Source of the DNA: Methylotenera_A sp036675645
Lineage (GTDB): Bacteria > Pseudomonadota > Gammaproteobacteria > Burkholderiales > Methylophilaceae
Reading direction: 5' to 3'
Assembly (NCBI GenBank): GCA_036675645.1
Contig: JAKFEP010000118.1
Location: 1 to 5,424 of the forward strand
DNA length: 5,424 nt
Part shown: piece after piece, positions 1 through 5,154 of the stretch
How positions within the stretch are numbered: the stretch's first letter is position 1
Layout: the number at the start of each line of letters is the position of its first letter
Notes under the pieces: generated by a model
What the model saw: the letters and a program-made list of their open reading frames with translations, nothing else
Databases searched by the model: none
What the model was told of the DNA's origin: nothing
Program-made: the position numbers and the translations under genes

Positions 1-687
1 GTGATGTCAGTCGCCAGTTGGTATTTTATGCTGGTAAAAACCGTGCAGGTTTTAAAAATTAAAAGCTCCATTAAGCAATATATGGCCGAATTTTGGGCAG
101 CGCCTAACCTGCACACCGCCATCAACACCATCAAAATTGATTCGCCTGCACATCAATTAGCGACTAATGCGTTTGATGCCGCACACCATCATCAAACACA
201 TGCCGCAAAAAACCTTGCAGAGTCTTGCAGTTATGATGAGTTTGTGGCGCGCAGCATGCGCCGTAGTTTAGGCCAGACTACTTCACAATTAGATGCTGGA
301 TTGTCAGTATTGGCTTCCGTGGGCAGTGTTTCACCATTCGTTGGATTATTCGGCACCGTGTGGGGTATTTATCATGCGCTCGCCACTATTAGCGCCAGCG
401 GCCAAGCAACGCTAGATAAAGTGGCTGGCCCAGTGGGCGAAGCTTTAATCATGACTGCCATTGGTTTGGCGGTAGCGATTCCTGCCGTGTTGGCTTACAA
501 CGCTTTTGTAAAACAAAACCGCGTGATAACCACCATGCTGGATACTTTTGCGCAAGATTTGCATACCTTGCTGACCACAGGCGCTCCACTAGTCGTTAAA
601 AACCACAAAGCCAAACAAACAAAAAACAACGTGAATGCGTTGCAAACCAATAAACCAGTCAATAAACCACAAGGTGTGCCAGCATGA
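1..687 (+). CDS. exbB: ExbB, TonB-system proton channel subunit (5' truncated by window edge)
   Basis: ExbB forms the inner-membrane pentameric proton channel that, with ExbD, powers TonB for outer-membrane import. The frame is open at the window edge. The first visible residues (MSVASWYFMLVK) look like the second half of the first transmembrane helix, so the real start is probably a couple of dozen codons upstream and the GTG at position 1 is probably internal. Counting from position 1, the family core runs from about residue 100 to 170. It contains GLFGTVWG (T119, corresponding to E. coli T148) and GEALIMTAIGL (E147 and T152, corresponding to E. coli E176 and T181), the polar channel residues. 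Two further membrane segments lie at about 103-127 and 145-168. A His-rich stretch (H62-H64, H67) lies in the cytoplasmic loop, and the C-terminal tail is Lys/Asn-rich. The stop overlaps the exbD start in an ATGA. MotA/TolQ/ExbB membership is certain; the ExbB rather than TolQ assignment rests on the iron-uptake neighbours. Confidence 0.93.
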   Translation: MMSVASWYFMLVKTVQVLKIKSSIKQYMAEFWAAPNLHTAINTIKIDSPAHQLATNAFDAAHHHQTHAAKNLAESCSYDEFVARSMRRSLGQTTSQLDAGLSVLASVGSVSPFVGLFGTVWGIYHALATISASGQATLDKVAGPVGEALIMTAIGLAVAIPAVLAYNAFVKQNRVITTMLDTFAQDLHTLLTTGAPLVVKNHKAKQTKNNVNALQTNKPVNKPQGVPA

Positions 688-1115
688 TCGGCGGTCATTC
701 ATTCAGTAGTGATTCGTCGTTGAATTCGCACACACAACCCATGAGCGAAATCAACACCACGCCTTTAGTAGACGTGATGTTGGTGCTATTGGTGATATTT
801 ATTATCACTGCGCCATTGTTGACACACGCCGTAAAGATTGACCTGCCGCAAGCCACCAGCCAGCCGCTGCCAGACAAGCCTGAAGTGATTTCACTCTCAA
901 TTGACGGCACAGGTAAAACCTATTGGAATGATATGCCTTTGGTACAAGGCGAATTAAAGCAAAAACTATTGCAAATTGCCGATCAAAAGCCACAGCCAGA
1001 ACTGAATATCCGCGCCGATAAAGAAACACGTTATCAAATTTTGGCAGAAGTGATGGCCGATGCACAGAACGCAGGAGTGACCAAACTAGGTTTTGTGAGT
1101 GAACCATCTCATTAG
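684..1115 (+). CDS. exbD: ExbD, TonB-system energy transducer subunit
   Basis: ExbD is the small partner of ExbB. It has one N-terminal membrane helix carrying the proton-accepting aspartate and a periplasmic domain that contacts TonB. At 143 residues it is full length for the family. The signature PMSEINTTPLVDVMLVLLVIFI is at residues 19-40, with D30 at the position of the essential E. coli D25. The helix spans about 31-48, followed by the periplasmic domain with the usual KIDLPQA start and a C-terminal segment (about residues 110-138) typical of ExbD/TolR. The start is set by the ATGA overlap with exbB, implying translational coupling; an AAGG at 671-674 may serve as Shine-Dalgarno. TolR is the alternative, but the adjacent receptors favour ExbD. 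Confidence 0.94.
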   Translation: MIGGHSFSSDSSLNSHTQPMSEINTTPLVDVMLVLLVIFIITAPLLTHAVKIDLPQATSQPLPDKPEVISLSIDGTGKTYWNDMPLVQGELKQKLLQIADQKPQPELNIRADKETRYQILAEVMADAQNAGVTKLGFVSEPSH

Positions 1116-1130
1116 TTAGTATTATTAAAT

Positions 1131-1159
1131 AATGAACCGCAGGTAAATTGTGGTTCATT
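1131..1159 (+). terminator. Imperfect terminator-like hairpin after exbD
   Basis: Arms at 1131-1141 (AATGAACCGCA) and 1149-1159 (TGTGGTTCATT) pair over 11 positions with a single G-U wobble and a 7-nt loop. It lies 15 nt after the exbD stop, where a terminator would be expected. It is not followed by a uniform U-run (only TTTAC follows), so it may be a weak terminator, an attenuating or mRNA-stabilising hairpin, or not functional. Whether exbBD and the downstream genes share a transcript depends on it. Confidence 0.35.
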
Positions 1160-1173
1160 TACAGCATTCTTCA

Positions 1174-1211
1174 TTAGCCAGCCACAGCGTAAGAACGCCT
1201 TTAGCCAGCCA
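1174..1211 (+). repeat. Two direct copies of an 11-bp motif, 27 bp apart
   Basis: The sequence TTAGCCAGCCA occurs exactly at 1174-1184 and 1201-1211, upstream of the small ORF. The second copy forms part of the 5' arm and internal loop of the hairpin at 1198-1241. The shorter core TAGCCA recurs in the leaders of both receptor genes (at 2776 and 5120). It could be a binding site for a regulator, a small-RNA pairing site or a small duplication. Confidence 0.5.
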
Positions 1212-1241
1212 AATTTAAAGTCTTTAAATTTACGCTAAAGG
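1198..1241 (+). promoter_or_regulatory. Two-part hairpin covering the Shine-Dalgarno of the 1250 ORF
   Basis: The outer arms CCTTTAGC (1198-1205) and GCTAAAGG (1234-1241) are perfect complements. Inside them AAATTTAAAG (1211-1220) and CTTTAAATTT (1222-1231) are also perfect complements; as RNA, 9 pairs with a 3-nt loop are possible. The AAAGGA at 1238-1242 is the ribosome binding site for the ATG at 1250 (7-nt spacing), so folding would hide it. The segment AGCGTAA (1186-1192) could instead pair with TTACGCT (1230-1236), giving a competing structure. The inner AU-only stem would be heat-labile. The inverted repeat is seen directly; the regulatory role is inference. Confidence 0.5.
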
Positions 1242-1249
1242 AAATCAAC

Positions 1250-1402
1250 ATGAGCATGCAAAATTTAATTGCTACTCCGGTTATTTTATTTTTATTCTCA
1301 GTCCTCATTGTAGCCACAACGCCTAGTGCACAAGTTGCAAGTAGTGATTGTGGAATTAAATCTCATGCAATAAGCGATGCGCGCAGTGTTCATGAAAATT
1401 AA
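1250..1402 (+). CDS. Small predicted exported or membrane-anchored protein (50 aa), unknown function
   Basis: This short ORF begins with ATG AGC ATG and has a good Shine-Dalgarno (AAAGGA at 1238-1242) at 7-nt spacing. It encodes a hydrophobic segment of about 20 residues (NLIATPVILFLFSVLIVATT, residues 5-24) followed by PSAQVASS, which resembles a signal-peptidase cleavage region. The remaining polar tail of roughly 20-25 residues has one cysteine (C34). The N-terminus has no positive charge before the hydrophobic core, which is weak for a signal peptide. Its TAA (1400-1402) overlaps the beginning of the PepSY gene, whose ATG at 1392 has no ribosome binding site of its own, so translation of this ORF probably delivers ribosomes to that gene. 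I do not recognise the protein; it could be a leader peptide whose main job is coupling, or a small partner of the reductase. Confidence 0.5.
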   Translation: MSMQNLIATPVILFLFSVLIVATTPSAQVASSDCGIKSHAISDARSVHEN

Positions 1403-2528
1403 ATCACTTAAAGCTTGGGCATGGGTACATAAGTGGTCAAGCCTGATTTGCACGGCTTTTATGCTGCTGCTGTGCTTAACGGGGCTGCCGCTGATATTTG
1501 CGCATGAAATTGATCATCTGCTCGGCAATGAAGTTGAAGCGCCTGAAATGCCTCAAAATACGCCATTGGCCAGCATGGATAAACTACTAGACAACGCTAA
1601 AGCGCTATATCCTAGCCGGGTGCCGCAATTTATATTTCGCGATATTGACGATGACAAAACTTGGACGATTAGTCTAGGCCTAACACCGACATCGGAAGAC
1701 GACACCAAATTTATAAAGCTAGATGCGCGTACCGCCAAAGTGCTACAAGAGCCTAAATTTGATGAAGGCTTTATGCACATCATGTTTAGATTGCATGTGG
1801 ATTTATTTGCTGGTTTGCCAGGCATGCTGTTCTTAGGCTTGATGGGCGTGCTACTGGTGGTGGCGCTTATTTCAGGTGTGGTTTTGTATGCACCCTTTAT
1901 GCGAAAGCTCGAGTTTGGTGAGATTCGCAGAGATCGTGCACCAAAGCTAAAACGTCTGGATACGCATAATTTTTTAGGTGTGGTTACTTTAGTGTGGGTG
2001 CTTGTAGTTGGCACAACTGGTGTTATCAACGCATGGGCAGATCTGGTGATTAAATACTGGCAGTTTGACCAAATGTCTGCCATGACAGCCCCTTACAAAG
2101 GCCTGCCGCCACCGAAAACATTTGGCTCGCTACAAGCTGCGGTAACTACGGCGCAAGCGCGTGAGCCGCACATGAAATTGGGCTTTATTGCTTTTCCGGG
2201 CACGGATTTTTCTAGCCCCCATCACTATGGCATGTTTATGCGCGGCGATAGTCCCATTACCTCTCGTCTGTTTAAGCCCGTGCTAATAGACGCACAAACT
2301 TCCAAACTAACCGATAGCCGCGAAGTGCCATGGTATTTAGCGGTGTTACTTGTTTCGCAACCACTGCATTTTGGTGATTACGGCGGTATGCCACTTAAAA
2401 TTATTTGGACAATTTTAGATATTTTTACCATTGTGGTGCTGTGGACCGGATTAGTGCTGTGGTGGAAAAAACGTAAGCAATATATTCCGGATATTGAATC
2501 TAAGATAAGGTTAAGTGAGGCTTGCTAG
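1392..2528 (+). CDS. PepSY-associated TM protein, candidate inner-membrane ferric-siderophore reductase (FoxB/FpvG/PiuB-like)
   Basis: Proteins of this family have four membrane helices, with PepSY domains in the periplasm between them. Pseudomonas members FoxB and FpvG are linked to reduction of ferric siderophores at the inner membrane. From the ATG at 1392 (378 aa), helices lie at about 16-37, 143-166, 193-215 and 335-358. Family-typical features are WVHKWSSL (H13), H38/H42 after helix 1, the FMHIMFRLHVDLFAGLPG segment before helix 2 (H129, H135), LDTHNFLG (H192), QPLHFGDYGG (H326) before helix 4, and a final WWKKRK stop-transfer. These histidines are plausible heme ligands. PepSY-like segments lie at about 60-120 and 245-315. 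An in-frame ATG at 1377 would add five residues (MRAVF). I prefer 1392 because MKIKSLKAWAWVHKW is the usual family beginning. Neither start has a clear Shine-Dalgarno, and the 11-nt overlap with the upstream small ORF suggests coupling. The family assignment is firm; the reductase role and substrate are inferred from relatives and neighbours. Confidence 0.88.
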   Translation: MKIKSLKAWAWVHKWSSLICTAFMLLLCLTGLPLIFAHEIDHLLGNEVEAPEMPQNTPLASMDKLLDNAKALYPSRVPQFIFRDIDDDKTWTISLGLTPTSEDDTKFIKLDARTAKVLQEPKFDEGFMHIMFRLHVDLFAGLPGMLFLGLMGVLLVVALISGVVLYAPFMRKLEFGEIRRDRAPKLKRLDTHNFLGVVTLVWVLVVGTTGVINAWADLVIKYWQFDQMSAMTAPYKGLPPPKTFGSLQAAVTTAQAREPHMKLGFIAFPGTDFSSPHHYGMFMRGDSPITSRLFKPVLIDAQTSKLTDSREVPWYLAVLLVSQPLHFGDYGGMPLKIIWTILDIFTIVVLWTGLVLWWKKRKQYIPDIESKIRLSEAC

Positions 2529-2531
2529 CTC

Positions 2532-2726
2532 ATGGTCACGCATCTATTTATGCAAAACAAAAACTTAAAACAAATTTTTATTTGGCCAATTATTTTGGGC
2601 GTGCTCAGCGCCATTGGTCTAGTCGTCGCGTTGCTAGAAGAAGGGACGCTTGAAGATATTTCTCTCTTTGGTCTAGTCGCGCCAATTTTGGTGATTGTTT
2701 ATTTTTATTGGGTTAAAAAAACTTAA
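2532..2726 (+). CDS. Small protein with two predicted membrane segments (64 aa), unknown function
   Basis: This small ORF starts 3 nt after the PepSY stop and is almost certainly co-transcribed with it. A hydrophobic segment WPIILGVLSAIGLVVALL (residues 19-36) is followed by an acidic turn (EEGTLEDIS) and a second hydrophobic segment LFGLVAPILVIVYFYWV (about 45-61), ending in KKT. This gives a helical hairpin with a positively charged N-terminus. From memory, similar small two-helix proteins occur beside PepSY proteins and iron-uptake receptors, but I cannot name a family. A GAGG (2517-2520) lies 11 nt before the ATG, rather far. A second in-frame ATG at 2550 (58 aa, MQNKNLKQIF) is a possible alternative start but has no Shine-Dalgarno. 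An accessory role for the reductase is inference from position. Confidence 0.72.
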   Translation: MVTHLFMQNKNLKQIFIWPIILGVLSAIGLVVALLEEGTLEDISLFGLVAPILVIVYFYWVKKT

Positions 2727-2758
2727 TCAATATTTTTAGCTTTTAGTTTACGCAAGCA

Positions 2759-2801
2759 AACGAGTTTAACTCCTATAGCCAGCATTTTTTATAGGGGAGT
2801 T
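2759..2801 (+). promoter_or_regulatory. Leader element of the first receptor gene: dyad plus SD-sequestering stem (copy 1)
   Basis: An 11-bp dyad GAGTTTAACTC (2762-2772) runs into CCTATAGCCA (2772-2781). AACTCC (2768-2773) complements GGAGTT (2796-2801), which contains the Shine-Dalgarno of the ATG at 2804. TATA (2774-2777) and TATA (2790-2793) can extend the stem across a GG bulge. ACTC (2769-2772) can alternatively pair with GAGT (2762-2765), so the two folds exclude each other. A near-identical block precedes the second receptor gene: 20 of 23 positions match (2759-2781 against 5103-5125). I see no Fur-like box and no convincing promoter in 2727-2758. The role as translational switch or DNA operator is inference. 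Confidence 0.5.
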
Positions 2802-2803
2802 GT

Positions 2804-4975
2804 ATGCACGCTTTGCAGTTAAATTATCTATTTCGTCAACGGACTTTATTTGTTGCACTTATGATGGCTTTGCCATTGATTTCATCAGCTGAAGAAGTCT
2901 TACCATCGGCTGAAACAGAAACACTGACGGAAGTCAGTGTGACTTCAAAAGCTGATGCGAGCCAAGCATCAGAGAAAACCAAATCTTACACAGTTAAGTC
3001 TACTGGTACGGCAACAAGGCTGGATACTTCGCTGAAAGAAACACCGCAGTCAATATCTGTCATCACCCGTCAGCAGTTAGATGACTTTCGTATTTTGTCA
3101 GTGAATGATGCTTTGTCTTATGCAACCGGCATTAAAGTTGAACAGTTTGAGACAGACCGTACCGAATACACAGCACGTGGTCTTAACATTACCAGTTTTC
3201 AAATAGATGGCCTCAATTCTCCCATTAGCTTTAGTGGCACTAATTATGGTGATTTGGATGTGGCTGTATATGACCGCATTGAAGTATTGCGTGGTGCTAA
3301 TGGATTATTAGCGGGAACGGGTAATCCTTCTGCTACCATTAACTTTATTCGCAAACGCCCGACGAAAGCCTTTCAGGCAAAAGTCGATTTATCAGCAGGC
3401 TCTTGGGATAATCGACGTTTAGATGCAGATGTTTCATCGGCACTGAATGATGATGGTAGCGTGCGTGGACGGTTAGTCGGCGCATACCAAGATAGGAACT
3501 CTTACCTTGACCGCTACAGCACAGAAAGAAACGTGGTGTATGGTGTCATTGAAGCAGATTTAAGCGATAACACCAGTGTGGCTATTGGTCACACTTATCA
3601 GAAAAATGATTCCAGCGGTAACAACTTTGGTAGCCTGCCGTTGCTGTATACCGATGGTACCAAGCGTCATTACAAAGTGTCTGATTCCCCGGCGACGGAT
3701 TGGGCTTATATGAAAGTGGACACAAATGTTAGCTTTGCCGAGCTGACCCATTACTTTAATAATGACTGGCAAGTAAAAGGGCAGTTAACGTACAAAGACA
3801 CGGGATCTGAAGGTCGCTATAACTATATAGATGGTTACGAAGACCGCGCTACTGGCTTAGGTACCTATACGAGCTACCCTTACATTTACAGTTTTGCGAC
3901 CAAAGACCATGTTGCGGATATTTATGCCAATGGTCCTTTTGAGCTGGCAGGCCGTAAGCACGAGCTAGTCGTGGGCGCTACCTGGAGTAAGTCGTATATG
4001 AAGGAGTTCTCACGCATAGGCGACACAATAGGTAATATCTCTGTAGTTAGCTTTGATGACTTGGGCAATTTTCCGATGCCAAATTTTGGGCCTAAAAGTA
4101 AAAGTTCCGACTACCAAAGTACCACTACCAATCTCTATACAGCGGCTAAGCTTAATCCAACAGATGCTTTAAAAGTAACGGTGGGTGGCAGCTTACTGAG
4201 CTACGAGTTAGAAGGCGTTGCGTATGGTACTGACCAGATAGCCAAGGAAAACAATGAGTTCACACCTTATGTTGGTGCTGTCTATGATTTGTATGACGCC
4301 CACTCTGTGTATGCGAGTTATGCTGGTATTTACAGGCCACAAGTAGAGCGGGGCGCTAACCTTAAACCATTAGCCCCATTAAAAGGCAAAAACTATGAAG
4401 TGGGTATTAAGAGTGAGTGGTTCAATAAAAAATTGAATAGCGCATTTGCGCTGTTTAGAACCGAGCAAGAGAATCAAGCTCAGGCTGTAGGCACAAATGG
4501 CACCATCACAACCTATGAAGGTATTCAAGCCACCACCAAAGGTTATGAGTTTGATGTGTCCGGTGAAGTTACAGATCACTTGAATATCAATGCGGGTTAT
4601 ACGCGTTTGATGAGCGTAAAAGGCGATCATGACCAAAATGTAAATCCGTTTGTCCCAAGACACTTGGTACATTTGACGACAGTTTACACTTTACCGTCTA
4701 TCGAAAATCTGAAAGTGGGTGCGAGCTTAAACTGGCAGAGCGATACGCATGTAGATATTAATCTTGGCGGCCGTGATGTGCGGTATGAGCAAGACAGCTA
4801 TGCAACGCTCAATTTAATGGCGAATTATAAAATTGACGAGCACTGGAGCACAGCGGTTAACTTATATAACGTGACTGATGAAAAATATCTATCCAGCATG
4901 CGATATGCGTCTGCTGGGCAGGCTTTTTATGCAGCGCCGTTTAGCGGCTTAGCGACGCTAACCTGGAAATACTAA
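2804..4975 (+). CDS. TonB-dependent siderophore receptor, FhuE/FpvA type (complete)
   Basis: This is an outer-membrane beta-barrel receptor that binds a ferric siderophore and imports it into the periplasm using TonB energy. It has 723 residues, the usual size for the family. A signal peptide ends at about A29 (ISSA/EE). A TonB-box candidate LTEVSVTS is at 41-48. The plug domain covers about 75-182, with TPQSISVITRQQL (80-92), YTARGLNI (122-129), RIEVLRG (158-164) and GTGNPSATIN (171-180). The barrel fills the rest and ends in the aromatic C-terminal residue Y723 expected for outer-membrane assembly. There is no N-terminal STN signalling domain, so FecIR-type surface signalling is not expected. 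Recalled resemblance to E. coli FhuE is marked in the plug and in the TDG...DWAY stretch, which suggests a hydroxamate-type ligand (coprogen-like), but ligand prediction is weak. The start is supported by AGGGGAG (2793-2799). The unusual leader upstream is listed separately. Confidence 0.93.
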   Translation: MHALQLNYLFRQRTLFVALMMALPLISSAEEVLPSAETETLTEVSVTSKADASQASEKTKSYTVKSTGTATRLDTSLKETPQSISVITRQQLDDFRILSVNDALSYATGIKVEQFETDRTEYTARGLNITSFQIDGLNSPISFSGTNYGDLDVAVYDRIEVLRGANGLLAGTGNPSATINFIRKRPTKAFQAKVDLSAGSWDNRRLDADVSSALNDDGSVRGRLVGAYQDRNSYLDRYSTERNVVYGVIEADLSDNTSVAIGHTYQKNDSSGNNFGSLPLLYTDGTKRHYKVSDSPATDWAYMKVDTNVSFAELTHYFNNDWQVKGQLTYKDTGSEGRYNYIDGYEDRATGLGTYTSYPYIYSFATKDHVADIYANGPFELAGRKHELVVGATWSKSYMKEFSRIGDTIGNISVVSFDDLGNFPMPNFGPKSKSSDYQSTTTNLYTAAKLNPTDALKVTVGGSLLSYELEGVAYGTDQIAKENNEFTPYVGAVYDLYDAHSVYASYAGIYRPQVERGANLKPLAPLKGKNYEVGIKSEWFNKKLNSAFALFRTEQENQAQAVGTNGTITTYEGIQATTKGYEFDVSGEVTDHLNINAGYTRLMSVKGDHDQNVNPFVPRHLVHLTTVYTLPSIENLKVGASLNWQSDTHVDINLGGRDVRYEQDSYATLNLMANYKIDEHWSTAVNLYNVTDEKYLSSMRYASAGQAFYAAPFSGLATLTWKY

Positions 4976-4989
4976 TAACCGTCGCATGC

Positions 4990-5024
4990 ATTCTGCACCT
5001 ATAAAAACACCATAGGCGCAGAAT
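4990..5024 (+). terminator. Imperfect stem-loop after the first receptor gene
   Basis: Arms ATTCTGCACCTAT (4990-5002) and ATAGGCGCAGAAT (5012-5024) are complementary at 12 of 13 positions around a 9-nt loop. The single mismatch is A-C in the plus-strand RNA but would be a G-U wobble in the minus-strand RNA. It starts 15 nt after the receptor stop. There is no adjoining U-run; a T6 tract appears only at 5045-5050. It may act as a weak or factor-aided terminator or a 3'-end stabilising hairpin. Confidence 0.4.
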
Positions 5025-5040
5025 ACGGGGGTGCTTTGGC

Positions 5041-5069
5041 TTGATTTTTTGAATGATAATGGTTATCAT
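5041..5069 (+). promoter_or_regulatory. Sigma70-type promoter of the second receptor gene
   Basis: A -35 candidate TTGATT (5041-5046) and a -10 candidate TATCAT (5064-5069) are separated by exactly 17 nt. They match the consensus at 4/6 and 5/6 positions. Transcription would begin near 5076, giving a 5' leader of roughly 80 nt before the ATG at 5155. A Fur box overlaps the spacer and the -10 element, the classic layout for iron repression, which strengthens the call. Confidence 0.65.
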
Positions 5070-5070
5070 T
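5052..5070 (+). promoter_or_regulatory. Fur box (iron-responsive operator)
   Basis: AATGATAA-TGG-TTATCATT is a 19-bp site with perfect 8-bp inverted arms and contains the GATAAT/ATTATC-type elements of Fur operators. It covers the promoter spacer and the -10 hexamer, so Fur with Fe2+ bound should block RNA polymerase and the second receptor should be made under iron starvation. It is the only clear Fur box I see in the window. Confidence 0.87.
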
Positions 5071-5102
5071 AGCAGGTTAAAAATTAATCAATTAATATAG
5101 CC

Positions 5103-5148
5103 AACGAGTATTACTCCTGTAGCCAATAGTTATTTATTTAAGGGGAGT
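5103..5148 (+). promoter_or_regulatory. Leader element of the second receptor gene: dyad plus SD-complementary arm (copy 2)
   Basis: The dyad GAGTATTACTC (5106-5116) runs into CCTGTAGCCA (5116-5125). ACTCC (5113-5117) complements GGAGT (5144-5148), part of the Shine-Dalgarno AGGGGAG before the ATG at 5155. Compared with the copy at 2759-2781, only three of 23 positions differ, and two of those differences (T to A and A to T, symmetric about the dyad centre) keep the 11-bp palindrome intact. The pairing with the Shine-Dalgarno is shorter here (5 bp) than in copy 1. It lies wholly inside the predicted transcript starting near 5076. Confidence 0.5.
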
Positions 5149-5154
5149 TTTACT

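Noticed and set aside
1..6. GTG ATG at the window edge as the true start of exbB
   Set aside because: It would begin in the middle of the conserved first transmembrane helix and there is no room to see a ribosome binding site, so a truncated gene is more likely.
1118..1134. AT-rich near-palindrome (ATTATTAAATAAT) considered as a Fur box and as a -10 region
   Set aside because: It lacks the GATAAT-type elements, and no -35 hexamer lies at acceptable spacing (the TTGTGA at 1093-1098 is 21 nt from TATTAT at 1120).
805..1158. A 117-codon minus-strand open frame over exbD
   Set aside because: exbD is unmistakable on the plus strand; the minus-strand translation has no recognisable motif.
1553..2083. 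A 176-codon open frame on the minus strand inside the PepSY gene
   Set aside because: It lies wholly within a well-supported gene, and its translation is Ser/Thr-rich without domain-like features, as expected for an antisense shadow.
2709..2736. Possible promoter (TTGGGT and TATTTT, 16-nt spacing) for the first receptor gene
   Set aside because: The hexamers match the consensus poorly (about 3/6 and 4/6) in an AT-rich region where chance matches are common, and the -35 lies inside the preceding ORF.
2804..2950. N-terminal STN signalling domain in the first receptor, which would imply sigma/anti-sigma regulation
   Set aside because: Only about 45 residues separate the signal peptide from the plug, too few for an STN domain of about 70-80 residues, and no FecI/FecR-like genes are in the window.
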